A stretch of DNA of 7,469 nt from an uncultured Acidaminococcus sp. (GTDB lineage: Bacteria > Bacillota > Negativicutes > Acidaminococcales > Acidaminococcaceae). The notes beneath the pieces were generated by a model. The model was not told the DNA's origin and made no database searches. It worked only from the letters and a program-made list of their open reading frames with translations. A program made the position numbers and the translations under genes. Within the stretch, counting starts at the first letter, position 1. Every line of letters begins with the position of its first letter. Below are positions 1 to 5,262 of this stretch, piece by piece. Where the stretch lies: assembly GCA_905213155.1 (NCBI GenBank), contig CAJMHI010000069.1, positions 1 through 7,469 of the forward strand. The letters are read 5' to 3'.

Positions 1-34
1 ATGTGGGTCATTTTTTTCCGGCCCTTTGGGTCAA

Positions 35-1345
35 TTATAGCCCGGCCTTAATAGGTGCGGAGGTCATGCCGCCGGTAATCGCACCGGAAAGCAGCATCCA
101 GTTGATATGGAATACATAGCGTCCCACCAAAAAGCCTGCCAAAATAGCCAAAATGGCCACCAAAGAGGCAATAATCGCAATCATATAGCCGCTGCCCGTT
201 ACGGCATCTACCACACGATAACCATAGTTTAAGCCGGTACCCGCCAGGAACACGGATAGGAAATAGGTCCGCATCTTACCCAAAACGGTGGCATTCATAC
301 GGAAGTTGATGGGCCCCAGTTTGCCCAAAGCACCCAGTCCCAGCGCAACAATGATGGCACCACCGGTAGCGCCCAGGGAGAACATGCCCAAAGGCCCCAG
401 GGAAATCTTAATGGACCCCAGCACATACCCTAAAAAGGCCGCCAGAGAAAATCCCACAAAGTCCATCGCCACTTCCGGCATGGTGGATGGCGCCAGATCA
501 GCATTGTTCTTCAGGTCTTCCGCTTTCTGGGCAAAGTATTCTTTCTTTTCTTTTTCCACATCAAAGCGGAAAACCGTGGGCAGGATATTCATAGCCAGGA
601 TGAGGAACAAGACCCCGAACGGATACCCGATGGAGTGTCCTACCCCTACACCAGCTTTGGCTTCGGTGACGAACACTTCCACGTCGGAAGTTTCCAGATG
701 TTTGATGTTTTCTTTGGTCAGTACGACAGGCGCCGGTCTGTCCTGCAGTTTGGCGTCCCGAGCCTTGGCCCCGTTAATGATCGCCAGGATCTTATTCTGC
801 GTCCGTGCCGGCTGGTTGGCAAAATCCTGTGCTACCCGGCGGGACTCACTGTCGGACGATTCAGTTGCCGCAGCAAGACCTGCAGAACTGGTAAGCGCCC
901 CGGTATAGGTCCCGGTCACCTGGTACGGGCTTAACGTATCCCAGAAATGGGAAAATCCGTAAGAAGCCACCGCACCGATGAAGGGAATAAAAATGGCGAT
1001 AAATACAAATTGCTTCCCAAATTTGCTGATCGCATACTTCATTTCCTTAGCAGCGAGCAGCCCGGTTCCTACCAGAAAGATAATCAGCGCCAGGTTCATC
1101 ATGGTGGCATTGATCACTTTCCCCTGGATAATGCTCATAGCAGACATATAATAGGGACTTCCCTTGGGGAAGGTCGCCGCATATTCGGTCAGGAAATAGC
1201 CAATCCCGCACCCTACAAACAAGGTCCCTGTAATGCCGAATTTAAATTTCCTGAAATTAATCTGGCCGAACAGGTTTCCCAGTACCATAGTGAAAAACAG
1301 CAAGACCAGAGGATTCAGGATAAACGCCGTGAGATTAAATTGCAT
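35..1345 (-). CDS. AspT/YidE-family (aspartate:alanine antiporter-like) membrane transporter, short form
   Basis: This 436-residue, very hydrophobic protein has the internal duplication of the AspT/YidE/YbjL family. The first repeat (about 11-162) ends in GALTSSAGLAAATE. The second (about 297-436) ends in SGAITGGMTSAP. Between them is the family hallmark GYPFGVLFLIL (240-250). Known members exchange amino or dicarboxylic acids across the inner membrane, for example aspartate for alanine; the substrate here cannot be read from sequence. Typical members are roughly 550 residues and carry two RCK_C (TrkA_C) domains between the halves. Here the linker after the YPFGV helix is only ~35 residues (260-293), too short for them, and a polar Lys/Asp-rich loop lies at 163-235. 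The protein stops a few residues after the second motif, without the final helix expected there. The start is supported by AAGGGGG (1353-1359) 7 nt upstream of the ATG. It lies downstream of serA on the same strand, and a promoter of its own is visible. Confidence 0.82.
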   Translation of the reverse strand: MQFNLTAFILNPLVLLFFTMVLGNLFGQINFRKFKFGITGTLFVGCGIGYFLTEYAATFPKGSPYYMSAMSIIQGKVINATMMNLALIIFLVGTGLLAAKEMKYAISKFGKQFVFIAIFIPFIGAVASYGFSHFWDTLSPYQVTGTYTGALTSSAGLAAATESSDSESRRVAQDFANQPARTQNKILAIINGAKARDAKLQDRPAPVVLTKENIKHLETSDVEVFVTEAKAGVGVGHSIGYPFGVLFLILAMNILPTVFRFDVEKEKKEYFAQKAEDLKNNADLAPSTMPEVAMDFVGFSLAAFLGYVLGSIKISLGPLGMFSLGATGGAIIVALGLGALGKLGPINFRMNATVLGKMRTYFLSVFLAGTGLNYGYRVVDAVTGSGYMIAIIASLVAILAILAGFLVGRYVFHINWMLLSGAITGGMTSAPIKAGL

Positions 1346-1386
1346 AGTTACGCCCCCTTAACAAAACATTTCATAAAGAATTGAAT

Positions 1387-1431
1387 CCTCACATAGTAAA
1401 ATATTTTACAAAAAGGAAAAGGATTTTTCAA
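1387..1431 (-). promoter_or_regulatory. Promoter of the AspT-like gene with an operator-like palindrome over the -10 box
   Basis: Read on the minus strand, TTGAAA (1426-1431) and TAAAAT (1403-1408) are separated by exactly 17 nt, a near-consensus sigma-A promoter. The -10 box lies inside a perfect 14-bp palindrome, GTAAAATATTTTAC (1396-1409), where a bound protein would block RNA polymerase. This suggests that the transporter is repressed by an unidentified regulator and can be expressed independently of serA. The expected transcript start is near 1396, about 50 nt before the ATG. The promoter match is seen directly; the operator role is inferred. Confidence 0.6.
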
Positions 1432-1470
1432 TAGAAATTTTCGTGTGAGGCAATTTTTTTACATTCTCAC
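1387..1470 (-). repeat. Inverted repeats in the serA-transporter gap (alternative pairing)
   Basis: On the minus strand three short elements can pair in two ways. GTGAG in the last codons of serA (1466-1470) and TGTGAGG (1387-1393) are both complementary to CCTCACA (1444-1450). Either pairing spans A/T-rich sequence and neither is followed by a good U-tract, so this is not a normal intrinsic terminator. No other strong terminator is visible after serA, so some read-through into the transporter is likely. Confidence 0.35.
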
Positions 1471-3048
1471 CAAATCTGCACTGCTGATCCCGTCCAGCCC
1501 GGCAATAATATCCAGTGTGGGCCGCTCTACGGGGTTGTCCACGGTCATCACCATCATGGCGGTGCCGGTTTTTTCCTTGCGGGATACCTGCATGGTGGCA
1601 ATATTTACATGGGCGGCACCCAAAAGAGTCCCCAGCTGCCCGATCATGCCCGGTTTATCCTCGTTCTTTGCCAGGAGCATATACGGTGCCGGAACAACGT
1701 CATAGGCATATCCCTGAATCTGCGTCAGGTGGGGCACATTATCCGGAGCTAATGTTCCTGCTGCTGTAAAGCTGCTTGTACCGCTGGTCACTTTCACAGA
1801 GATCCGGTTAAGCCTGTTTTCTCCATTGACCTTGCCTTCTACCACAGCAATCCCCCGGGTTTCTGCTGCCAGCTCCGCATTAACCATATTCACCCGTTCC
1901 CGCAACACCGGTTCCAAAAGGCCCTTTAACACGCTGCGGGTAATCAGGTTGGTTTCCAACCGAGCTGCCGGCCCTTCGTAGATCACTTCCACTTTTTCCA
2001 CCGGTTCTTTTTCCAGCTGGTAATACAGTTTTCCTAAACATTCTCCCAGCTGCAAATAGCCCACCATGCCTTCCATATCCTGGGGATGCAGCGCCGGCAG
2101 GTTCACCGCATTGGGCACCATCTGTCCTTTTAAGACATTAATTACTTCTTCTGCAATGGAAATCCCTACCTTGTCCTGGGCTTCCACGGTATCTGCACCC
2201 AGGTGCGGGGTCACTACGCATTCTTTCATGCCGATTAAGGGAGAAATGGGTTTGGGTTCATCCACCAGCACGTCCAGCCCGATGCTGGCCACTTGTCCAG
2301 CGGCAATGGCTTCCGCCACGGCTTGTTCATTATACAGGCCGCCCCGGGCACAATTCACCAGACGAACGCCTTTTTTGCACTGCTTTAATTCTTCTGCTCC
2401 CAGGATGTTAATGGTTTCTTCCGTTTTCGGCGTATGGATGCTGATTACGTCGGCTTTGTGCAGCAGATCTTCCAAGGTCTCACATTTTTCCACGCCCAGA
2501 CGTTTAAACCGGGTATCCGGGATATAGGGATCATAGGCGATAACTTTCATTTCAAAGGCCTGCATTCTTTTGGTAACCAAGGCGCCAATGCGCCCCAACC
2601 CGATAATCCCCAAGGTTTTATGGTACAGCTCGATGCCCTTCAGGTTTTTCCGGTCCCAGACCTTGCTTTCAATCATTTTCTGTGCCCGTACGGTATTGCG
2701 GCAGGAAGCCAGCATCAGGCCAATGGTATGTTCTGCCGCAGATATGGTATTGGCTTCCGGGGTATTTACCACGATAATTCCCCGATTGGTGGCGCCTTCC
2801 AGGTCAATATTATCCACCCCGTTGCCGGCACGGCCCACCACCTTCAGATTTTTGGCTGCTTTGTAAAATTCCTCGTTCACACGGGTCACGCTGCGCACGA
2901 TGATGGCATCATAGGCACCTACAATTTTCAGCAGTTCTTCCCGGGGAATATCAAATTTTACATCCACATCCAGGTCCGGCTGTGCCTTTAACAATTCCAC
3001 GCCTTTGTCCGAAATCCGCTCCGTAATAATAATTTTTTTCTTTTCCAT
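1459..3048 (-). CDS. serA: D-3-phosphoglycerate dehydrogenase (long, ASB plus ACT type)
   Basis: SerA oxidises 3-phosphoglycerate to 3-phosphohydroxypyruvate with NAD, the first committed step of serine synthesis in the cytoplasm. The 529-residue length is that of the long bacterial class. The order is an N-terminal half of the substrate-binding domain (1-100), the Rossmann NAD domain with GLGRIG at 150-155 and Asp173 (AYDPY) at the end of the second strand, and then the return to the substrate domain. An intervening ASB domain (about 315-450) follows, then a C-terminal ACT domain (about 457-529) containing NIATMQVSR. The catalytic triad typical of 2-hydroxyacid dehydrogenases is present: Arg235 (NCARGG), Glu264 (VDEP) and His282 (TPHLGAD). 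ACT domains in this family commonly bind serine for feedback inhibition. The start is supported by AAGGAG (3059-3064) 10 nt before the ATG. The gene is controlled by the T-box leader directly upstream. Confidence 0.97.
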   Translation of the reverse strand: MEKKKIIITERISDKGVELLKAQPDLDVDVKFDIPREELLKIVGAYDAIIVRSVTRVNEEFYKAAKNLKVVGRAGNGVDNIDLEGATNRGIIVVNTPEANTISAAEHTIGLMLASCRNTVRAQKMIESKVWDRKNLKGIELYHKTLGIIGLGRIGALVTKRMQAFEMKVIAYDPYIPDTRFKRLGVEKCETLEDLLHKADVISIHTPKTEETINILGAEELKQCKKGVRLVNCARGGLYNEQAVAEAIAAGQVASIGLDVLVDEPKPISPLIGMKECVVTPHLGADTVEAQDKVGISIAEEVINVLKGQMVPNAVNLPALHPQDMEGMVGYLQLGECLGKLYYQLEKEPVEKVEVIYEGPAARLETNLITRSVLKGLLEPVLRERVNMVNAELAAETRGIAVVEGKVNGENRLNRISVKVTSGTSSFTAAGTLAPDNVPHLTQIQGYAYDVVPAPYMLLAKNEDKPGMIGQLGTLLGAAHVNIATMQVSRKEKTGTAMMVMTVDNPVERPTLDIIAGLDGISSADLVRM

Positions 3049-3058
3049 TTGTTCTCCG

Positions 3059-3064
3059 CTCCTT
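3059..3064 (-). promoter_or_regulatory. serA ribosome binding site
   Basis: AAGGAG on the minus strand lies 10 nt from the serA ATG and fixes the start. It lies beyond the T-box terminator, so it is only transcribed when antitermination occurs. Confidence 0.75.
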
Positions 3065-3084
3065 CACGCTTTCAAAATTCCATT

Positions 3085-3130
3085 AAAAAATCCCGTGCCT
3101 TGAACCCCTAAACCGGGTTTCAAGGACGGG
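3085..3130 (-). terminator. Conditional intrinsic terminator of the serA leader
   Basis: On the minus strand CCCGTCCTTGAA pairs with TTCAAGGCACGGG across a G/C-containing loop, followed by a run of six U residues (3085-3090). The 5' arm includes CGTCCTT (3122-3128), which is also the 3' arm of the T-box antiterminator, so the two structures exclude each other. Confidence 0.88.
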
Positions 3131-3350
3131 AGAAATCTCACGTGGTGCCACCTTTTTTTGCTGCAAGCAGCCTCATTTTCAGGATAACGGCTTGGCCGGG
3201 CGGGTTGCGACCCCCGCCGTCTCAGGAGTGGATTCCACCAAAGCCTTCACCGCTTCGCACAGCCAGCAGCTCTCTGCAGAAAAACTTTTGTGTACTTGGT
3301 TCCTTCATGGACAATTTTAATCACGCTATTTAGGTTGTTCTTAACACTTG
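3085..3350 (-). ncRNA. T-box riboswitch, serine-responsive (serA leader)
   Basis: T-boxes bind a specific tRNA and allow read-through when that tRNA is uncharged. On the minus strand Stem I has the loop-E pair AGTA (3293-3296) opposite GAA (3233-3235), below a helix of CACAAAAG with CTTTGGTG. Immediately after GAA comes the triplet UCC (3230-3232), a serine codon in the specifier position. The conserved T-box core is AAGGTGGCACCACG (3141-3154). Its bulge UGGC (3147-3150) would pair with the tRNA end GCCA, which fits the G discriminator base of bacterial tRNA-Ser. The antiterminator forms as AAGG with CCTT (3122-3125) and ACG with CGT (3126-3128), competing with the terminator downstream. Other parts visible are a G/C-rich hairpin region (~3184-3220) and a small GCTG/CAGC hairpin just before the T-box core. 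Serine starvation would therefore raise serA expression. The transcript start near 3350 is inferred from the promoter. Confidence 0.93.
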
Positions 3351-3356
3351 CTTACG

Positions 3357-3385
3357 ATTTTACTTATAACCATCTAGTTTGTCAA
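3357..3385 (-). promoter_or_regulatory. serA/T-box promoter
   Basis: On the minus strand a perfect -35 box TTGACA (3380-3385) is followed after 17 nt by TAAAAT (3357-3362), one base from the -10 consensus. This should be a strong sigma-A promoter, as expected for a gene controlled by transcription attenuation. Confidence 0.82.
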
Positions 3386-3404
3386 GGAAAATTGTAATTT
3401 TCCT
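3385..3404 (-). promoter_or_regulatory. Perfect 20-bp palindrome abutting the serA -35 box
   Basis: AGGAAAATT and AATTTTCCT form perfect 9-bp arms around a 2-bp centre. The element touches the -35 box by one base. The 2-nt centre and A/T-rich arms without a following U-tract make an RNA terminator unlikely, so a dimeric DNA-binding protein site is the better reading. Its position suits either an activator next to polymerase or a repressor. No regulator can be named. Confidence 0.5.
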
Positions 3405-3435
3405 AAAATTCATCCCCATCATTTGGATCTTTGTC

Positions 3436-3463
3436 TGTTTTTGTAAACTGCGATACAAAAACA
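3436..3463. repeat. AT-rich 10-bp inverted repeat after rmuC
   Basis: TGTTTTTGTA (3436-3445) and TACAAAAACA (3454-3463) are perfectly complementary with an 8-nt loop. It starts 13 bases beyond the rmuC stop. It may be a weak transcript end for rmuC or a protein-binding site. The stem has only two G/C pairs and no U-tract follows on the minus strand, so termination would be inefficient. Confidence 0.4.
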
Positions 3464-3476
3464 AATCAATTTCTTT

Positions 3477-4454
3477 TTACGACTCGTCTCCCTTCAGCAT
3501 TTTGGTGTACCGCTCCGCCCGATCCAAATGGTTTTTCAGGATACGGGTACGGTTTTGCACGGCTTCCAGGGCCGTTTGGGATTCTTCCAGTTTCTTTCCT
3601 GCTTTTTCCACCGCCTGGGCAAATACTTCCAGATCCGTATTGATCTGCGCCACCAGGCGCCACACCTGACTGGTGCTTTTCTGTACGGCCAGTGTACGAA
3701 AACCCATCTGCAGGCTGTTTAAAAGGGCTGCAAGAGTAGCAGGGCCCGCAAGGGTTACCCGGTATTTTCGCTGTAGCTCCGTCATAAGCCCTGGCAAATC
3801 GGCAGCCTCTGCAAAAAGCCCTTCCAGCGGCAGATACAACACTCCAAAATCCGTGGAATAGGGCGGTGCGATATATTTATCCCGGATATCTTTGGCTTCG
3901 TTTTTAAGGCGGGTTTCCAGCTGTTTTAAGGCTGCCAGCTCTCCGTCCTTACTTCCTGCCTCCCGCGCCTTTAGCAGCCGTTCATAGTCTTCCAGCGGAA
4001 ACTTGGCATCAATAGGGAGCCAAATCACACTGCCAGCTATTTTACCCGGCAATTTAACCGCAAATTCCACCCGTTCCTGACTCCGAGGACGAATGGCCAC
4101 ATTGGTACCATACTGTTCCGGTGCCAAAAGATCTGCCAAAAGGGCGCCCAGCTGCATTTCGCCCCAGGTGCCCCGGTTTTTCACGTTGCTTAGGACTTTT
4201 TTCAGTTCGCTGACATGCTGGGAAAGCGCCTGCAAAGCTCCCAGGCTCCGGTTCACCATCCCCAGCCGGTCACTGACCACGCTCATGGACAAGGTGACTT
4301 TCTGATCCAGGCTCGTGCGCAGCCGTTCTGCATCCTCCCTGGCTGCCAGCTGCCGGCCTGCCTCCTGCGCCGTTAATGTTTCCTTTAACCGGAACAGCAT
4401 AAATACCAAAATCACCAGGGCAACCAAAATCCCCCCCTGCAAAAAGATTTCCAC
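3477..4454 (-). CDS. rmuC: RmuC-family DNA recombination/maintenance protein
   Basis: RmuC proteins are membrane-tethered, nuclease-fold-related proteins reported to limit inversions and rearrangements at repeats; the biochemical reaction is poorly known. Counting from the GTG at 4454 (325 residues), a single N-terminal membrane helix (about 5-21) is followed by a coiled-coil stretch. The RmuC core follows with RGTWGEMQL (95-103), DAKFPLEDYERL (149-160), APPYSTDFGVLYLPLEGLFAE (from 196) and AGPATLAALLNSLQMGF (236-252). A second coiled coil forms the C-terminus. The frame is open upstream to a TTG at 4520, but that start lacks a binding site and lies upstream of a TATAAT box. AAAGGA (4463-4468) sits 8 nt before the GTG and directly abuts the ATG at 4463, so I prefer the GTG; the ATG would add three residues. 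The protein is at the short end of the family but has all core motifs. It is transcribed divergently from the tetR gene. Confidence 0.92.
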   Translation of the reverse strand: MEIFLQGGILVALVILVFMLFRLKETLTAQEAGRQLAAREDAERLRTSLDQKVTLSMSVVSDRLGMVNRSLGALQALSQHVSELKKVLSNVKNRGTWGEMQLGALLADLLAPEQYGTNVAIRPRSQERVEFAVKLPGKIAGSVIWLPIDAKFPLEDYERLLKAREAGSKDGELAALKQLETRLKNEAKDIRDKYIAPPYSTDFGVLYLPLEGLFAEAADLPGLMTELQRKYRVTLAGPATLAALLNSLQMGFRTLAVQKSTSQVWRLVAQINTDLEVFAQAVEKAGKKLEESQTALEAVQNRTRILKNHLDRAERYTKMLKGDES

Positions 4455-4485
4455 GGGTCTCATCCTTTCCGAGTTTTTCTCTTGT

Positions 4486-4514
4486 ATTATAGCAAAATTG
4501 TACGAAGCTTGCAC
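4486..4514 (-). promoter_or_regulatory. Probable rmuC promoter
   Basis: On the minus strand a perfect TATAAT (4486-4491) lies just upstream of the rmuC start region. The hexamer 17 nt further upstream, GTGCAA (4509-4514), is a poor -35 box with three of six matches. The expected transcript start near 4479 leaves a leader of about 25 nt before the GTG and rules out the TTG start at 4520. Confidence 0.55.
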
Positions 4515-4520
4515 AAACAA

Positions 4521-4540
4521 ACGTTTTAATATTCTTACGT
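4521..4540. promoter_or_regulatory. Candidate TetR-type operator between rmuC and tetR
   Basis: The 20-bp element has the form ACGT-N3-AATATT-N3-ACGT, symmetrical at 14 of 20 positions, and lies between the two divergent promoters, touching the tetR -35 region. A second, looser inverted repeat, ATTGTAC (4497-4503) with GTACAAT (4541-4547), brackets the same area. TetR regulators usually bind short palindromes in exactly this position, so autoregulation and control of rmuC are plausible. This is inference from symmetry and location. Confidence 0.45.
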
Positions 4541-4569
4541 GTACAATCTGTATCCTGCTATGGTATAAT
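4540..4569 (+). promoter_or_regulatory. tetR promoter (extended -10)
   Basis: TATAAT (4564-4569) is preceded by TG at 4561-4562, giving an extended -10. TGTACA (4540-4545), four of six matches to the -35 consensus, lies 18 nt upstream. A transcript starting near 4576 would give a leader of about 34 nt. Confidence 0.65.
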
Positions 4570-4609
4570 TCAATTAATCAAACGAACAAGTCGTAAAAGG
4601 GGAAAGATT

Positions 4610-5221
4610 ATGCAAAAACACGATGCCGGGGCGACCATGGCAAAACTTCTGGATGCAGCCGCCCAGCTATTTGACAATAAAGGCTATTTCAATGTTTCTA
4701 TCAAAGAAATCGGTCTCACGGCCGGCTGCAACAGCGCTTTGATTTCCTACTATTTCGGGAGCAAGCAGAAACTATACCAGGCCGTTGTACTACGGCAACT
4801 GGAGTTTTTGCAGCAGGTAAAAAAAACGGTTTCCGCCATGGGACTTTCCCCCTTGGAAAAAATAAAACAATATTTTCTCCGGATTTTAGAAAGCCAGTTG
4901 GATCCTCACGTCCATGTGAACATTCTCTATCAGGAAATCTTACATCCCTCCGGGCTGATTACCGAGGAACCCTGGCAAAGAATCTTCCAACTGGAAGAAT
5001 ACGTCCATGACCTATTAGAAAAGGCCCTGACAAGCGGCCAATTGCGTCCTCCTAAAAAGGGGCAGGACTACCGGTATATCCCTTTTATCCTCACTTCCGT
5101 CACGGAAATGCTCTTTTTATTGCGGGACCGCCTTACACCGATTACGCCGGAAAACCGTCCCAAAGCACAGGTTCTGCTGGAAATTATTGAATTTGTCCTG
5201 GCTCCGTATCTACCTAATTAA
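4610..5221 (+). CDS. TetR/AcrR-family transcriptional regulator
   Basis: This 203-residue protein has the N-terminal TetR DNA-binding domain. The order is helix 1 AKLLDAAAQLF (11-21), then GYFNVSIKEIGLTAGCNSALISYYFGSK (25-52) covering the helix-turn-helix, then KLYQAVV leading into the core. The tyrosine-rich ISYYFGSK end of the recognition helix is a variant of the family's usual YYHFxSK. The remainder (60-203) is an alpha-helical ligand and dimer domain. The segment around ILYQEILHPSGL (105-116) resembles the CecR-like C-terminal domain, but only loosely. The ligand is unknown. AAGGGG (4597-4602), 7 nt before the ATG, supports the start; an ATG at 4637 would cut into helix 1. The gene is divergent from rmuC and convergent with the metal ATPase, so its own promoter and rmuC are the most likely local targets. 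Confidence 0.9.
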   Translation: MQKHDAGATMAKLLDAAAQLFDNKGYFNVSIKEIGLTAGCNSALISYYFGSKQKLYQAVVLRQLEFLQQVKKTVSAMGLSPLEKIKQYFLRILESQLDPHVHVNILYQEILHPSGLITEEPWQRIFQLEEYVHDLLEKALTSGQLRPPKKGQDYRYIPFILTSVTEMLFLLRDRLTPITPENRPKAQVLLEIIEFVLAPYLPN

Positions 5222-5260
5222 AAAATGTGCCGAACGCCATCTACGTTCGGCACATTTTTT
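5220..5260. terminator. Bidirectional intrinsic terminator between tetR and the ATPase gene
   Basis: Perfect 17-bp arms at 5220-5236 and 5244-5260 with a 7-nt loop form a stem with a G/C core (TGTGCCGAACG). It is flanked by A6 on the left and T6 on the right, so it works for both strands. It begins inside the tetR stop codon and ends 2 bases from the ATPase stop codon, serving both convergent genes. Confidence 0.93.
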
Positions 5261-5262
5261 AG

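Noticed and set aside
1..11. ATG (9-11, minus strand) with an upstream AAAGGG as the start of a gene leaving the window on the left.
   Set aside because: Only three codons are visible and the binding site is weak and distant, so it cannot be supported.
4..33. Direct repeat TGGGTCA at 4-10 and 27-33 near the end of the transporter gene, as a possible target-site duplication.
   Set aside because: Seven bases only, with no insertion element or inverted ends between the copies; expected by chance.
288..908. A 206-codon plus-strand open frame opposite the transporter gene.
   Set aside because: It is antisense to a clear membrane protein, is compositionally biased and has no recognisable domain, so it is a shadow frame.
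2434..2991. A 185-codon plus-strand open frame opposite serA.
   Set aside because: It is antisense to conserved SerA motifs and has no plausible ribosome binding site or homology.
3142..3333. A 63-codon plus-strand open frame across the serA leader.
   Set aside because: The region is fully explained by the T-box RNA on the other strand, and the frame has no binding site.
5220..5260. The long inverted repeat between tetR and the ATPase as a mobile-element end or attachment site.
   Set aside because: The A6/T6 flanks, GC core and position between convergent stops fit a bidirectional terminator completely.
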